Positions 7,117-16,473 of a DNA stretch of 51,425 nucleotides are shown piece after piece. Position numbers and translations under genes: made by a program. The stretch covers positions 1 through 51,425 of the IMG/VR virus record IMGVR_UViG_3300037297_000175. One strand, written 5' to 3'. The notes beneath the pieces are model-generated. The model made no database searches. It was given only the letters and a program-made list of their open reading frames with translations, and was not told the origin of the DNA. The DNA is from a virus. The first letter of the stretch is position 1, and every line of letters starts with the position of its first letter.

Positions 7117-8865
7117 CTAGCTGCTCTTAATCATAGACGTTTGAGATGTGAATCCTCTCAGGCGCGCCACATGCGTCAAGACCTCTGAACCGGACAAGTC
7201 AGTCACGATCACTCGAACGTTAAATCCAGTATTCCCATTATTGGTCATAGTAATCGTGGATGTCCATGTTGCACTGTCTGATTTAATCTCAATCTGATTT
7301 GCCGTTTCATAGTCCCATGCCATATATCCAGCATTGTTCCAACAAATTATTCTACGGGAACAAATACTATATCCATTATCGACGTGGTCAGCAGCAAATA
7401 TAGACGATATCAGTTCTATCTCAAAGATCGCCATAACTCCATCTGGAAGAAGTATCGATATCCCGCTCCCTCCAAATGTGTCGTGTAAATTAATAGACTC
7501 ATTTCCTGTGGTTACGCCAACCTGAATCAGACCATCAATCCCCTGTGCAGTACCATCTATACTATTGTGTCGATCCATTCCCCAGTGTCTAGCGCCGGCG
7601 GCCATGGTCGTCACATAGCGACCTCTCGCCATCGCGTAGTCATGAGTCACCGTCAAATCTGCTCCAACCGCGCTGGAGTACTGACTCTCTGCATCGATTG
7701 TGCTCCCTATGAAGAAGCCACCAGAAGCATCGAGAACAAGATCTTCACCAATTGCAACCAATTTATCGCCTAATGAAGAGCCATGACCAGAACCTTGTCC
7801 TATAGTTAGGCTATCGCCAACCACAAGACTGTTGTCTGCGTCTACGGTCGACCCGCTCCCCATGATGAGCGAATCGCTCATGTCGCCATTCAACGCCAAG
7901 CTGGCCCCCATGGCGATTACTCTTTGAGTTGTCGGAACAGCGGTGACCGTGTTTCCTCCTACGATACGATCCCAGGATAAGAGCAAGCCTTTGGTGTTGA
8001 CCTGATCGGCGGCCATAATAGCAATAGTTGGGTCATCTCGAGCTGGTATAGCAAAATTGTGTGGAGTAGGAGAAACAGCGCCTATGTCAGCAATTATTAG
8101 TGTCCTAGATGTCGTATCAGTCCCAATCACAAGAGCGCCTTGCGTCTGAGTAGAATCATACTCGATTCTGGCATCGCTTGAATTGCCTAAACAAATCTGT
8201 AGGTCATCTTTAATAAATATTCCTGCATTAATATTTACCCATCCATCAAATTCAGCATTTTCGTCTACCTCCAGCTTGCCACCCACGAAAAGACTATTCT
8301 CGGTCACGCCGATCTTGTCTGGACCAGTACCAATGAGTAGTTGACTATTGCTGTTAAAAGTCAAAGCGCTGCTTTGCTCAAACGTCCCTGATCCTCCACG
8401 ATTTCCGAATAGCACCTGCTCGGCAGCCAATCCGGCCAGTGCGCTATTGTCATAGAGCCAGCTAATAGCCGACATCAAAGAGACGTTGCCAAAGTCACTC
8501 AAGAAATCCGATGCCTCAGAAGCGTCATCGGCGAACCTGGCTTTGATGCCGCCGGCGCTCAATAGATCATCGCTGAACTCAAGCTTGCCATCACTCGTGA
8601 CGCTGTTTGAAACCGACAGGGTCGCGACATCGAACATCTCATCGAAATGCCATGAAAATTGACCATCGAGGATGCGAAATGCCTTTACGCGTGCCGGTTC
8701 ATCCTTGGCGAGCAGTTTTGTGATATATCCGTTTTGATCCCTGGCACACACCATGATGTGCCCAAGATCGGCATCAGCACTGCCATCAAAGCCAATTTGC
8801 TTGTTCTGGTACGTTGTTGGCGCGTCCGCGATATGAAAAATCCTTCGTTCAACTAAGTCGCCCAT
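7117..8865 (-). CDS. Tail fibre protein
   Basis: 582 aa. The N-terminus is a virion-binding type domain (residues 1-100), followed by a Gly/Ser/Asp-rich shaft. Residues about 320-430 contain repeats such as MGSGSTVDADNSLVVGDSLT, AIGEDLVLDASGGFFIGS and SAVGADLTVT, which resemble the left-handed beta rolls of YadA-like heads and of other trimeric fibres. The end (from about 460) is a compact beta domain. A GAGGTGATG ribosome site precedes the ATG. It lies right after the gp48-like gene, where Mu-type phages carry their fibre gene. Receptor unknown. Confidence 0.7.
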   Translation of the reverse strand: MGDLVERRIFHIADAPTTYQNKQIGFDGSADADLGHIMVCARDQNGYITKLLAKDEPARVKAFRILDGQFSWHFDEMFDVATLSVSNSVTSDGKLEFSDDLLSAGGIKARFADDASEASDFLSDFGNVSLMSAISWLYDNSALAGLAAEQVLFGNRGGSGTFEQSSALTFNSNSQLLIGTGPDKIGVTENSLFVGGKLEVDENAEFDGWVNINAGIFIKDDLQICLGNSSDARIEYDSTQTQGALVIGTDTTSRTLIIADIGAVSPTPHNFAIPARDDPTIAIMAADQVNTKGLLLSWDRIVGGNTVTAVPTTQRVIAMGASLALNGDMSDSLIMGSGSTVDADNSLVVGDSLTIGQGSGHGSSLGDKLVAIGEDLVLDASGGFFIGSTIDAESQYSSAVGADLTVTHDYAMARGRYVTTMAAGARHWGMDRHNSIDGTAQGIDGLIQVGVTTGNESINLHDTFGGSGISILLPDGVMAIFEIELISSIFAADHVDNGYSICSRRIICWNNAGYMAWDYETANQIEIKSDSATWTSTITMTNNGNTGFNVRVIVTDLSGSEVLTHVARLRGFTSQTSMIKSS

Positions 8866-8873
8866 GCATCACC

Positions 8874-9677
8874 TCATGAATAGTCCTGAATCTCCTCGTC
8901 CGTGGGCGTGACCACGTCCTGGAATTCAAACTCTGTCGGATACGTCACGTCTTGAATGTCGTAATCCTCGCCATCCGGATACGAAATCACCCTCAGAATG
9001 CACCTGGTATGAGCCGGCTTGAGCTTGAAGATAATCCGCATCAGGGGCCGAAGCTTCGACTCCGGAATGTAGGCGTACTCCGGCCAAGTCTCCCCGCACA
9101 CGTACCAGTAGACCGAGTACTCCTCCTCGACATTCGGACACGGATAGCGCTTGAGCCGGCGCACGTATCCGTCATAGTCGCCGAACTGAACGGAGTTATC
9201 GCCCACGAACTCGGTCCCGTCTCCGAACTGGTACAGGTAGTTCTTCACAATCTCGTACAGGTCGTTGACCAGCACGTAGGATGTATCAATAAGGTTGTTC
9301 GGAGAAAACGGATTTCGCGCCTCAACCGGGTCGCTCCCGGGCACCCACCATTCGTGGACATAGCAGTTGTCACAGATGGACTGGATTGCATCCTGGATAT
9401 AAGCAGGGTCCTGCCCGCCGAAAGCCCGCCACTCGAGCTCTAGATTAGGAGGGGACAAATCGTTTGGACTCCCGAATTGCTCCGACCAGTCGTGGAGATA
9501 GCTGGTCTGGAGCGGGAGCATCTCCAGGAAGACACTGGCGATGTGGTTGCGAGCGTTCAGGGGAAGGATGGACAGGCCGTGAAAGAACTTCTTCAGCGTC
9601 TTATCCGGAATCAGGTTCCACGCCCTCGACCGAGGGAGGAGCCTGTCAAACACCCTTACCCAGTCGTTCAGCTCCAT
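8874..9677 (-). CDS. Mu gp48-like baseplate/tail protein (DUF2313, YmfQ)
   Basis: 267 aa with the family opening WVRVFDRLLPRSRAWN, then LPLQTSYLHDWSEQFG and late RPLMRIIFKLKPAHTRCI. These proteins link the baseplate to the fibre in Mu-type tails. It follows the baseplate J-like gene with a 10-base overlap, in the order 47-48-fibre. The middle (residues 95-200) is longer and more acidic/aromatic than in Mu, so it may be an insertion. Confidence 0.8.
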   Translation of the reverse strand: MELNDWVRVFDRLLPRSRAWNLIPDKTLKKFFHGLSILPLNARNHIASVFLEMLPLQTSYLHDWSEQFGSPNDLSPPNLELEWRAFGGQDPAYIQDAIQSICDNCYVHEWWVPGSDPVEARNPFSPNNLIDTSYVLVNDLYEIVKNYLYQFGDGTEFVGDNSVQFGDYDGYVRRLKRYPCPNVEEEYSVYWYVCGETWPEYAYIPESKLRPLMRIIFKLKPAHTRCILRVISYPDGEDYDIQDVTYPTEFEFQDVVTPTDEEIQDYS

Positions 9678-10864
9678 GTCAGTGTCCCAAGCTTTGCTTT
9701 CTCGCCTTCCTGAAGTGGGTAGACTTCCACGTCGACTCCGCCCGTACTGATTGAGATACTGCCGATGGATCCATTGTACCCTGCCGCGATACGGCTCACG
9801 ATGCCACCTATTTCCATTTTGGAAACAACATCCTTCTTCGGTGGGAGTACCGTGTAGCCCACTTGCCCGCCCGGTTCGCGGTCGTAGAAGAATTCGGTGA
9901 GGCCGTCTTCGATGGCGGTTTTGGCGGCTTCGGTTGTCTCATCACTATCGGTGGTGATTTGAGATATTTCTACGTCGAAAGCAGTGCGAGTGATTGGCCA
10001 CACAGTGACCTCAGCGTTGATGTTCCGACGGTTTGAAAGGCCGGCGCCATCGCCCTCAATATGGTCTTCCACTTCCAATATTAGAGCTGGCGTGGGTGCG
10101 CCATCAGGGGTGCTGTCGCCTTCGATAAAAACAAAAACTTGGCCGGCTCGACTATTTGGTATACCCGGATGCTCCCACGCTGAATAAGGATAGGCATTCC
10201 GGACCCCGGTGACCTCCTCTGCCCAGTTCTTGTAATCGGCGTATGCCCCACCCTGTGGTCGAGCCAACCAGCGCTCGAGAACGCGCTCACGGTAAGCCTC
10301 CGTTGTCTCCGGGTCTACGCCTGCCGTTCCATCGGCGGAGACCGTTACCTCCTTCTCAACGGCATCAGGTGGGCTCACGAAGTAAAGCTCGGTCCCTAGG
10401 TCAACATTCCCGAGCACCCCAGGCCGTGTCGCCCTTATCGTCGCGTAAACCGTCGGCGCGTTGAGGGACACATTCCCTACGACCACATAAATCATCTGGG
10501 TATCCGGGTTGGCGATACGCTCACCGCTCACAAGGGTGCCCCCTTGGGTGAGCACGGTGATCTTTACCGTGCGCTCAGCCCGCTGCCCGGTCTTCTGGTA
10601 GATCCCCACCAACTCCCCGTGGGCCTGGAGGGGGTTGATGGTCTTTCCGTTGAAGTTCACGGGCTTGTTGCTCGCAGTCTTCACGAACATCTGGAGCAGG
10701 TTCCATCCGGCGAACTCGTACAGGAGGACAAATACACCACCCAAGGCTTTCGCGAGCACACGACAAAAGCTCTTGGGGAGCAGTGGGATAGTGGTGTTCA
10801 AACTCGTTTCCATCTGGGCGATGATTTCATCAGCGATTTCGTTTGCCTTTTTTTGGGAAATCAT
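9668..10864 (-). CDS. Baseplate J-like (Mu gp47 family) protein
   Basis: 398 aa. Baseplate wedge subunit: PVNFNGKTINPLQAHGELVG, GTLVSGERI, RATRPGVLGNVDLGTEL, GTAGVDPETTEAYRERVLERW and RPQGGAYADYKNWAEEVTGV are the expected blocks of the J/gp47 family, in order. The start overlaps the stop of gp46 (ATGA). Together with gp46 and gp48 it would build the wedge that connects sheath and fibres. Confidence 0.9.
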   Translation of the reverse strand: MISQKKANEIADEIIAQMETSLNTTIPLLPKSFCRVLAKALGGVFVLLYEFAGWNLLQMFVKTASNKPVNFNGKTINPLQAHGELVGIYQKTGQRAERTVKITVLTQGGTLVSGERIANPDTQMIYVVVGNVSLNAPTVYATIRATRPGVLGNVDLGTELYFVSPPDAVEKEVTVSADGTAGVDPETTEAYRERVLERWLARPQGGAYADYKNWAEEVTGVRNAYPYSAWEHPGIPNSRAGQVFVFIEGDSTPDGAPTPALILEVEDHIEGDGAGLSNRRNINAEVTVWPITRTAFDVEISQITTDSDETTEAAKTAIEDGLTEFFYDREPGGQVGYTVLPPKKDVVSKMEIGGIVSRIAAGYNGSIGSISISTGGVDVEVYPLQEGEKAKLGTLTWS

Positions 10865-11352
10865 AGTTCAACTCCTACGTTGATGGTGTACGGGGTGCCC
10901 CACTTCGCCATGACATCGGCTCGCAGGTTTACCCTCTTGGGGGACGGCGCCGTTGCCGATACGGATACGGATGCGAGCACCTCTTTCGGCATACCATCCT
11001 TGATGTCATCGGTCGCGGCCTTCTCTATCTGGGGCAGTAGAGCACTCGTGACGGGCCTGCCATCCAAGAGCGATTGGAGTTTCCCACGATACTGACGCTC
11101 CTTGGGCTCCCCCTCGTTCCCCCACCACTGCTTGTGCGCCGTGGCCTGGCTGCCGTCGTCGTCCTCGTTGCCACCGAACCAGCAATGATAGACAGCCGTC
11201 TCGATGAACTTGGTCATCACGATAAAGCTGCTGACTATGGGTTCACTGCCAGACAAATAGGAGCGCCTCTCCTCCTTGATATCCCCGCCGTTTGGCCCGT
11301 CGAAGTGATAGACATCGCCTTGTTGAATTGCATTGGTGCCGTAGTCTATCAT
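10861..11352 (-). CDS. Mu gp46-like baseplate protein
   Basis: 163 aa, in the position and size of phage GP46. It has the late WWGNE and AVYHCWFGG...D motifs and the DGRPVTSALLPQIEKAATDDI block common to this family. Starts with ATG overlapping the previous stop (TAATG) and ends overlapping the J-like gene. Predicted baseplate wedge component. Confidence 0.8.
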   Translation of the reverse strand: MIDYGTNAIQQGDVYHFDGPNGGDIKEERRSYLSGSEPIVSSFIVMTKFIETAVYHCWFGGNEDDDGSQATAHKQWWGNEGEPKERQYRGKLQSLLDGRPVTSALLPQIEKAATDDIKDGMPKEVLASVSVSATAPSPKRVNLRADVMAKWGTPYTINVGVEL

Positions 11353-11729
11353 TACACTGCCTTCACCTTCGTTTGACCTGAATCAATCACCTCGACTGGT
11401 CCTGATACAGATCCCGTGCCACCGCCAGAGAGTGTTCCTGATGCGCTCATGGTGCCTGAATCGCCAAGTCTGATAACGAGTGCTCCGCCGGCTTTCACTT
11501 TTTTGGCAGTCGCATTGATAACGCCACCGCCAGCTATTGTCCCATCGACAAATCCCGGAGAGCTGCCGCCACTGAAGGTGTACCCCAGTGGGGTGACAAA
11601 GATACCCTCTCCTTCGGCCCTTGCCTTGGCATCTGGCGTACTGGTGATGATGAATTCCCCGCCAGAGATTGGCGAACTACTGCCATGTCCAATCACACCA
11701 TTGGCGTTCATGATCAGCTCCAGGCTCAT
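11352..11729 (-). CDS. PAAR-like spike-tip candidate
   Basis: 125 aa, Gly-rich, with short beta repeats (GGGVINATAKKVKAGGALVIRLGDSG, then SGTLSGGGTGSVSGPVEVIDSGQTKVKAV), consistent with a small beta-stacked spike or spike tip. It lies between gp45- and gp46-like genes, where many phages encode the PAAR-type tip. No Cys/His metal site is visible, so the name rests on context and repeat style. Confidence 0.5.
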   Translation of the reverse strand: MSLELIMNANGVIGHGSSSPISGGEFIITSTPDAKARAEGEGIFVTPLGYTFSGGSSPGFVDGTIAGGGVINATAKKVKAGGALVIRLGDSGTMSASGTLSGGGTGSVSGPVEVIDSGQTKVKAV

Positions 11730-12103
11730 GGGTCCACCGTGAAATGGCCGTTTACATCAAACTGCCCATTTGCTTTGAGTCCGAACACGCCATTGTCGTT
11801 TTCGGCTACGATGTCACCATCCGGATACAACCAAATCTTTGCCACGATCTCTCCCAATTTGTTGCGGGCGAAGATGACCCCCTCCCCGCGCTCCGTGGAC
11901 GCATCTCCATGGAGAACCGCCGAAACGACCACCTCTTGGCCGACCCTATGGCAAAGGACAGAATCCTCAGGCAATGGGTAGAACTCCGCTCCGGAGGCGG
12001 ACATCACCCGGGCTGTCACCGCCTGCCCGGTCCCCGTCTCCACGATGGCCGTGATCTGCCCGTCTTCGATGGCGACCTCCTTGATGTGCCCGATCATTGC
12101 CAT
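11726..12103 (-). CDS. Mu gp45-like spike / membrane-puncturing protein
   Basis: 125 aa. The N-terminal half is an OB-fold-like region (GHIKEVAIEDGQITAIVETGTGQAV), followed by VIFARNKLGEIVAKIWLYPDGDI and a short beta-helical ending (NDNGVFGLKANGQFDVNGHFTV). This is the gp45/gpV layout: OB fold, then a tapering needle. It follows the hub gene with a ten-base overlap. Shorter than Mu gp45, so the tip may depend on the neighbouring 11352 gene. Confidence 0.75.
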   Translation of the reverse strand: MAMIGHIKEVAIEDGQITAIVETGTGQAVTARVMSASGAEFYPLPEDSVLCHRVGQEVVVSAVLHGDASTERGEGVIFARNKLGEIVAKIWLYPDGDIVAENDNGVFGLKANGQFDVNGHFTVDP

Positions 12104-13308
12104 GGCATGCGCTCCGGTATCGTCCCGCTGTACACTCCCGGCAGGACAAGGTTCAGAGAGGCCGAGTGAACGCCAGCGCTACGCTTCAGGGTGACCATCG
12201 CGACCAGGAGCTCAAACGGCTCTGGGATGAAATCCTCTTCGCTCTTGAGCGAAACGAGCTGCCCCGGTTGGTACGTTTGCCCGAGGTCATTCTGCCACGT
12301 CGCGACTTCGGCGTTGCATGACACCAACTCGGCGAACATGCGTCCAGCAACTGAGTTCGTCGCCTTCTCCAACTCCCCCTTGTCGATGTCTTCGGCATCG
12401 AAGGAGTATGCTCTCACCACATCTGTGGCGTGGGGATTCTTTACGGTGAACTTCGCCCCGAGTGCCCACTTCCGGCTCTTTGCGGGCACGATACCCGTCA
12501 CCGAAGAGTAGTACTTTGACTCGTCGAAGGAGACCGTCATCGCCTCGGTGGGGTGCTTTCCCTTCTCAAGGAACGATACCACCTCGCCACCGTTCTCTTC
12601 CCTGTGGAGGACAAGCTCTCCTGAAGCGCTACTCGAGATGACAAGCCCCCTCTGGCTGGCTAACCCGGAGAGGAATGGGAGAATACCTTGTCCCGGCTCG
12701 ATGTCGACTCTTTTGAACCGTGCCGATGTCGGCGTGTCAAAACGAACGGAGATGCCGTGCTCTCCGCAGAGGTCTTCTGTGATCTGCTCGAGCAAAGCAT
12801 CCTTCCACTCAAGGGGGAACTTCTCAATAGAGGGCGTGCAGAGCTCGAGAACCCCCGGGTTCGAATAGCACGATATGTCCAGAATCTTGACCGATGGATC
12901 GTTGTTCAACCGCGGTGACTCACACCGACCGGTGAAGAGTCGCTCACCGAGGTGGTCAACAGTGATTCGTTGGCTGCCGAGGGGCATGAAAATCTCCCGG
13001 GTCTCCGACTCGTTCGGGACGGAGAATGCGCATTTCGATATCGCGTCAATCGCAAGAGCGAGCTCGAAGTTGTCGAAGGTCCCAATCCTGGTCCCCTCCA
13101 CGCGGATGTCGAGCGCTTCGGTGCTGGTGACTTCCGAGGGCCCGCGCGCCATCGGGACTTGAATCACCGTGCCGGCGGCAATCGGCTCCTGAACCGCTGG
13201 ATTGGCGCGCTTGATGGCGGCTGCATCGGTGTCATTGCCGGTGGTCTGCCTGGCAACCAGGTCCCATGACTCCCCGCCTCGGGCTTTATACGTGCCAGAC
13301 AATCTCAC
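12094..13308 (-). CDS. Baseplate hub protein, Mu gpP-like
   Basis: 404 aa. The N-terminal 55 residues form a LysM-like module (ESWDLVARQTTGND...KRANPAV...GTVIQVP), then the hub fold with TRIGTFDNFELALAIDA and RITVDHLGERLFTGRCE. Late IPEPFELLVAMVTLKRSAG is typical of the D/gpP family. It starts at GTG 13308 within the end of the N-like gene, after AAAGGAC. Forms the hub that carries the spike. Confidence 0.8.
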   Translation of the reverse strand: MRLSGTYKARGGESWDLVARQTTGNDTDAAAIKRANPAVQEPIAAGTVIQVPMARGPSEVTSTEALDIRVEGTRIGTFDNFELALAIDAISKCAFSVPNESETREIFMPLGSQRITVDHLGERLFTGRCESPRLNNDPSVKILDISCYSNPGVLELCTPSIEKFPLEWKDALLEQITEDLCGEHGISVRFDTPTSARFKRVDIEPGQGILPFLSGLASQRGLVISSSASGELVLHREENGGEVVSFLEKGKHPTEAMTVSFDESKYYSSVTGIVPAKSRKWALGAKFTVKNPHATDVVRAYSFDAEDIDKGELEKATNSVAGRMFAELVSCNAEVATWQNDLGQTYQPGQLVSLKSEEDFIPEPFELLVAMVTLKRSAGVHSASLNLVLPGVYSGTIPERMPWQ

Positions 13309-14536
13309 GTCCTTTCGGTATTAGAAAAAACTCGTCTCCGACCAGGTCATTCAGGTTGACGAAATGGTCGAGCACGTCGAACGCGGTGGTCCCGTAGAGC
13401 TCGTAGCAAAGGTCAAGCGGTGTCCGGTCCGAGGCGAGCGGTTCCCGCATCTCCGTCTTTGCCTCGAATGACCGCGCGATTAGTCCGGATGCCACCGAGG
13501 AGAGGAGCTGGTTCAACTCGGCGAGCCCATCCCCGGTGTCGGTATTCGCCTCGGATATGGTGGTGAGCTCCAAGCTATCGAAGTTGTCGTCATGCCACGC
13601 CTGGTAATCCTCGCGCAACGCCAGCAGCTTCTCTGCGGCGTTGATGTAGTCGGCCTTGGTCAGATACTCGGTGGACTCAGCAAGCAGCATTGCCGTGTTG
13701 CCGAGGTAGCTCTGGGCCATCATCTTGTTCAGATGGAAGAGGTTGATCGTCTCTTTCGCGTACTTGCTCGGCTCGGCGAGGGTGCCGGTAAAGATGTCCT
13801 GGGCAAGGTTCTGATAGGCCAGCGCCTTGGAGTTGGTCAAGCTGGCCTGCCGGCGCGGCTCACCGATGAGGAGCTGGGTCTGCCTCGCCAGCGCGAGGGG
13901 TTCACCGAGGAGCGTGTCCATGCCGCGGTTGATGGAGTCACCGGTATCCTCGATGGCCTCGTTGACCTTGGCCACGGCACCGCTGGCCTTCTTGATCGCG
14001 TCAGACATCTTCTTCAAGGCGCTTTTCAGCTTGTTTCTGAAAGACGCCTTGTCAACCGGATCGGTGAGCTGTATGTTGTTGGAGAAGTCTACCGCCGATG
14101 CTTCCATGAGCGAATCGAATACCTGGGCGTTGCCCCCGGTCTCCCCGATCTGCAAGCCCACGGTCTCGTAAAACTCCACATCGTAGACGACCTGCCCGGC
14201 CCCGCTCTTCAATGGGTCGAGGCGCGTCACCTGGCCAACGGGAACGACCGTGATGTCCCCGAAGACCGGATGGGTTAGCACTCCCTCTCCGTCCTCGAGA
14301 ACGGCCGACAGGAACGCCTCTGCTTTCGCCTCGTAGTTCCTGCCGCTGAGATAGCATCTCATCGGGAAGCGTCCCGAGGTGCGACCGTTGCTCTGAACGT
14401 AGGTACCGTTTCCAACTGCGGATTCGAAGACGGACGTCTTCTTGTCTACCGATGATTCGATATCCTCGTAGTCAAACGTGACTATCTGGCCGCTTGGGCT
14501 TTTGTAGGAGCCCTGCTGGAGGTCATCAAGGCTCAC
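13286..14536 (-). CDS. Mu gpN-like (DNA circularisation N-terminal) tail protein
   Basis: 416 aa. The first 130 residues hold the DNA-circularisation-protein domain: FDYEDIESSVDKKTSVFESA, SGRFPMRCYLSG, EGVLTHPVFGDITVVPVG. The rest is helical, ending in a LysM-like segment (CYELYGTTAFDVLDHFVNLN). In Mu-type phages this gene lies between tape measure and hub, as here. The GTG start overlaps the tape-measure stop (GTGA). Despite the family name it is a baseplate/tail component. Confidence 0.8.
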   Translation of the reverse strand: MSLDDLQQGSYKSPSGQIVTFDYEDIESSVDKKTSVFESAVGNGTYVQSNGRTSGRFPMRCYLSGRNYEAKAEAFLSAVLEDGEGVLTHPVFGDITVVPVGQVTRLDPLKSGAGQVVYDVEFYETVGLQIGETGGNAQVFDSLMEASAVDFSNNIQLTDPVDKASFRNKLKSALKKMSDAIKKASGAVAKVNEAIEDTGDSINRGMDTLLGEPLALARQTQLLIGEPRRQASLTNSKALAYQNLAQDIFTGTLAEPSKYAKETINLFHLNKMMAQSYLGNTAMLLAESTEYLTKADYINAAEKLLALREDYQAWHDDNFDSLELTTISEANTDTGDGLAELNQLLSSVASGLIARSFEAKTEMREPLASDRTPLDLCYELYGTTAFDVLDHFVNLNDLVGDEFFLIPKGREIVWHV

Positions 14537-16242
14537 GGCATGGCCCCGGTGTGGACGAGTTTCAGACGGCCGCTAGAGCCCTTGGTGACGGTGGCGCGTT
14601 TTCCGGTTGTTTCATCCTTGATTGTGATTTCGACCTCTTCTTTGTGGGAAGAAACAGATTTCGTCACATATGGCGATTGAGTCGACATGCTCCATTCATC
14701 AGAAACCGGTGCGTCACCAGAATATCGTTCAATATTTTCTTGTTGCTGCCTGAAGTACTTGGCGCTCTGTAGCGCCGCCTTACCCTCTCTGGCCCTTGTT
14801 ATTGCTTCCACCATTTGTATTTGACTAATCGCACCAGCACCATAATGCGATAGGGATGCGACATGAAAAGGAGTTGGCATTTTCTTTTCAAGATCAATCG
14901 CCTTGTCTGCCTTTTCTATATCGGATTGAAGCATGGCAGTATTTCGCTTGGACAAATCTTTTGACAGGGTGTCTTCTAGCTCGTCACGGAGTCTCAACGC
15001 TTCACCGCGTGCCGCTATTAATGGATCTACGAGTTTTTCATACAGAATTGTCCCTATCGCCCATCCCGCAACAAACGCACCGAGTCCTACTAGAGCAGTT
15101 TGAAAAACGCCAACTGCAGCCGTTGATGTACCGATCTTCATCGGCAGGGTCTTACCCATGAATGCGCCAACCGCCTTGAGCGGACCAAGGTTGATGTTGG
15201 CAAGCGTATTGAATAGTGTCATCGCGCCATTGGCAATTTTAACAGCACCAGTTATCGCGTAGAAAGTGCCCACGAGATATGCGATCTTTGGCCCCCAGTA
15301 GACAATTTTTTCAAGATAGTCTGGTATCTTTTTAATGAATTCATCAAGCTTGGTTTTTATGATCGCCTTATTCTGAATGATCCATTGTCTGGCCTGCCTT
15401 GATACGTCGATGAGATAATCCGTTGTATCTTTCAGGATAGGTGCCAAAACCGTACCGAGCTCGGCAGCTGCTAGCCCAACGTTGTCTTTCAGCGTCGAGA
15501 CTTTTCCGGACAGAGTCTCTGAGGCAATCTTCATCCCTTCAAAGAAGATGCCGCCCTTTCCGGTCATTTTCTTAAATGCTTTTGTTAGGTCCTCTGTGGA
15601 TATTTTCCCGGCAGAAATCGCTTTGAATAACTTCGTGCCGCTTTTTCCGACAACCGAGCCCAGATCATTGAAAATAGGAACACCAGCCTCAGCAATCATA
15701 TTGAGGCTTTCCATATCGACCTTTCCTTTCAGGAGAGCCTTGTTGTATCCTCGAACGATGGAGTCCATCTTCTGGGCGTTCCCTCCGGCTGTGTCACCGA
15801 GCATTCGGATGGTCTCAATCGTTTTTTGTATATCTCCACCCATGTTGGGCAAGAGCTGCTTTGCCGCGCCGGCGAGATTCTCAAATTGAAAAGGCGTCGT
15901 CGCGGCTGTCTCATTTAGGGCCTTAACCATCTCGGTGGCCTTCTTTGCGCCTCCTAATAGTGGCGTGAAAGCCGCCTCAGCATCCTCGATTTTCGAGAAC
16001 TGCTGCATGACCTTCCATGTTGCGCCAGCAAGCGCCGTGATGCCAGCTGCCGCAAGGAAAGCCCCTCGCCGTATTCCCGTGGTTAAAGTTTTGGACACAC
16101 GAGACATCGTTCTGTCAAGTCGACGCATCGCCATTGATCCACGTGCCGTTAACTTCATTAGCCTGTTTTGGATCTTGCTAATCGCCTGAGTGGACTTATC
16201 AACCGCTCGAAACGTCGTCTTGATGTCGAAATTCTGCGGCAT
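14533..16242 (-). CDS. Tail tape measure protein
   Basis: 569 aa. N-terminal coiled-coil/amphipathic part, then the tape-measure core with FTPLLGGAKKATEMVKAL, TPFQFENLAGAAKQLL and MDSIVRGYNKALLKGKVDMESLN, and hydrophobic segments around residues 320-400 (IAYLVGTFYAITGAVKIANGA). A length of 569 aa predicts a fairly short tail, of the order of 80-90 nm at about 1.5 angstrom per residue. ATG overlaps the chaperone frame stop (TAATG). Confidence 0.9.
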   Translation of the reverse strand: MPQNFDIKTTFRAVDKSTQAISKIQNRLMKLTARGSMAMRRLDRTMSRVSKTLTTGIRRGAFLAAAGITALAGATWKVMQQFSKIEDAEAAFTPLLGGAKKATEMVKALNETAATTPFQFENLAGAAKQLLPNMGGDIQKTIETIRMLGDTAGGNAQKMDSIVRGYNKALLKGKVDMESLNMIAEAGVPIFNDLGSVVGKSGTKLFKAISAGKISTEDLTKAFKKMTGKGGIFFEGMKIASETLSGKVSTLKDNVGLAAAELGTVLAPILKDTTDYLIDVSRQARQWIIQNKAIIKTKLDEFIKKIPDYLEKIVYWGPKIAYLVGTFYAITGAVKIANGAMTLFNTLANINLGPLKAVGAFMGKTLPMKIGTSTAAVGVFQTALVGLGAFVAGWAIGTILYEKLVDPLIAARGEALRLRDELEDTLSKDLSKRNTAMLQSDIEKADKAIDLEKKMPTPFHVASLSHYGAGAISQIQMVEAITRAREGKAALQSAKYFRQQQENIERYSGDAPVSDEWSMSTQSPYVTKSVSSHKEEVEITIKDETTGKRATVTKGSSGRLKLVHTGAMP

Positions 16243-16454
16243 TACTTCCTCGGCTTCGTATCCTCGATCAGTTGAGCACGGATCCCATCATAGAAGAACT
16301 CAATCTCATCCAGGTCCAATGTCCTGGGGTCCGGAAGGCCCGGATAGCTCATGCAGATCTGGAGAAACATTTCGGTCACGACGTTTGCCCGCGTGTGCCT
16401 TGGAATTCCATCTCTGCCTGGTGCCAATATCACTTCTTGTCCTCTCCTGACCAA
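16242..16454 (-). CDS. Tail chaperone extension frame (gp42-like)
   Basis: 70-aa frame between the gp41-like gene and tape measure, starting at a TTG with no ribosome site. It is open upstream to overlap the last nine codons of gp41 in the +1/-2 frame, so it is probably translated as a frameshifted extension, the usual arrangement for tail chaperones. It includes TRANVVTEMFLQICMSYPGLPDPRTLDLDEIEFFY, which resembles the T-domain of such fusions (PD-rich with an acidic tail). Confidence 0.6.
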   Translation of the reverse strand: MVRRGQEVILAPGRDGIPRHTRANVVTEMFLQICMSYPGLPDPRTLDLDEIEFFYDGIRAQLIEDTKPRK

Positions 16455-16473
16455 TGTCGGCCCGGTTATCTGT